Assembly: GCA_904501965.1 (NCBI GenBank)
Contig: CAJGCS010000077.1
Coordinates: forward strand, 1-5,423
From: an uncultured Bacilli bacterium
GTDB taxonomy: Bacteria; Bacillota_I; Bacilli_A; ML615J-28; CAG-313
Direction: 5' to 3'
DNA length: 5,423 nucleotides
The translations under genes and the position numbers were made by a program. A model generated the notes under the pieces. The model saw only the letters and a list, made by a program, of their open reading frames with translations. It did not search any database and was not told the DNA's origin. This document shows, in pieces, positions 5,057 through 5,423 of this stretch. Within the stretch, counting starts at the first letter, position 1, and the number at the start of each line of letters is the position of its first letter.

Positions 5057-5423
5057 TTATTCATGATTCAATAATGAAATAGCAAGTTCTTTACTCTTAT
5101 TTGTATTATCTCCAGGAGATAACATTTTTGATAAAACATCTACTCTTTCATCGAATGTTAATGTTTTTACATTTGTTAATGTTCTTTCATTTACAACTTC
5201 TTTAGATATCAACATCTGAGTATTAGCTGTGCTTGCGACAATTGGTAAATGTGTAATAGCTAATACTTGAGTGTATCTACTAATTTCTTACATTTTTGAT
5301 GCAACACCAGCTGCAGCTTCTCCCCTTACACCACTATCAATTTCATCGAAGATAATTGTCGATAAATGAAGGTTTTCGAGCATATTTACTTTTAGAGCTA
5401 ACATTACACGAGACATTTCCCCG
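5057..5423 (-). pseudogene. recN: DNA repair ATPase RecN, C-terminal part with an in-frame TAA (5' end outside window)
   Basis: RecN is an SMC-like ATPase that acts early in double-strand break repair. On the minus strand the frame reads GEMSRVMLALK (ABC signature region), then TIIFDEIDSGVRGEAA (Walker B plus D-loop), 44 codons up to M. Next comes TAA (5288-5290), then 76 further codons in the same frame: EISRYTQVLAITHLPIVAS (containing the ITHLP switch motif), LISKE and a typical tail RVDVLSKMLSPGD, ending in TAA at 5057-5059. The residues on both sides of the TAA align without a gap to the usual VAEKL-x-EIS segment, so a single sense codon (for example Tyr TAT/TAC or Lys AAA) has become TAA. 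The product would lose the switch His and the C-terminus, probably inactivating the ATPase. Read-through, a recent mutation or a sequencing/assembly error are all possible. The remainder is not degraded, so the change is recent or artefactual. Confidence 0.85.

Noticed and set aside
5288..5290. Stop codon reassignment explaining the recN TAA
   Set aside because: TAA is used as the normal terminator of dinB, spo0A, spoIVB, the XRE gene, the small gene and recN itself, so reassignment is not credible.

Overview
This is an AT-rich (roughly 30% GC by eye) chromosomal window from a low-GC Gram-positive bacterium of the Bacillota, probably a gut-type member of the Bacilli/Erysipelotrichia-like lineages. 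The grounds are clear Spo0A and SpoIVB homologues (endospore-former genes), A/T-ending codons, strong AGGAGG/GAGGTGA ribosome binding sites, and UGG (not UGA) as Trp in the codon I checked. Genus cannot be told from this window.

Layout, left to right. Positions 1-1180 (minus strand): the start of a polyamine-import operon, with an XRE-cupin regulator followed 13 bp later by potA, which runs off the left edge. Positions 1181-1349: the regulator's promoter and leader, holding three phased copies of GTTTATTAT, plus the dinB terminator. Positions 1350-2609 (minus): a Y-family DNA polymerase (dinB) whose conserved N-terminus can only be reached from an ATC codon. Positions 2610-2673: a divergent promoter region. 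Positions 2674-2871 (plus): a 65-residue single-pass membrane protein of unknown function with its own promoter and terminator. Positions 2935-2972: a terminator shared by converging genes. Positions 2971-4952 (minus): spo0A with spoIVB upstream of it. The 152-bp gap between them holds two promoter-like elements and tandem 0A-box-like sites. Positions 5057-5423 (minus): the 3' end of recN, which has an in-frame TAA inside its ATPase core.

Transcription on the minus strand runs recN, spoIVB, spo0A, the gene order known from Bacillus subtilis and relatives. RecN is a DNA-break repair ATPase, SpoIVB the forespore-secreted serine protease that triggers sigma-K activation, and Spo0A the phosphorelay-controlled master regulator of sporulation. 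The XRE-cupin/potA pair is a separate unit for spermidine/putrescine uptake.

Most of the window is ordinary conserved chromosome, and I see no new defence system, mobile element or CRISPR. The unusual points are base-level: a nonsense codon in recN, a non-AUG start for dinB placed at the right distance from an excellent Shine-Dalgarno, putative Spo0A autoregulatory sites, and a repeat array over the regulator's promoter. The first two fall in DNA-repair genes and could be real lesions or single-base sequence errors.
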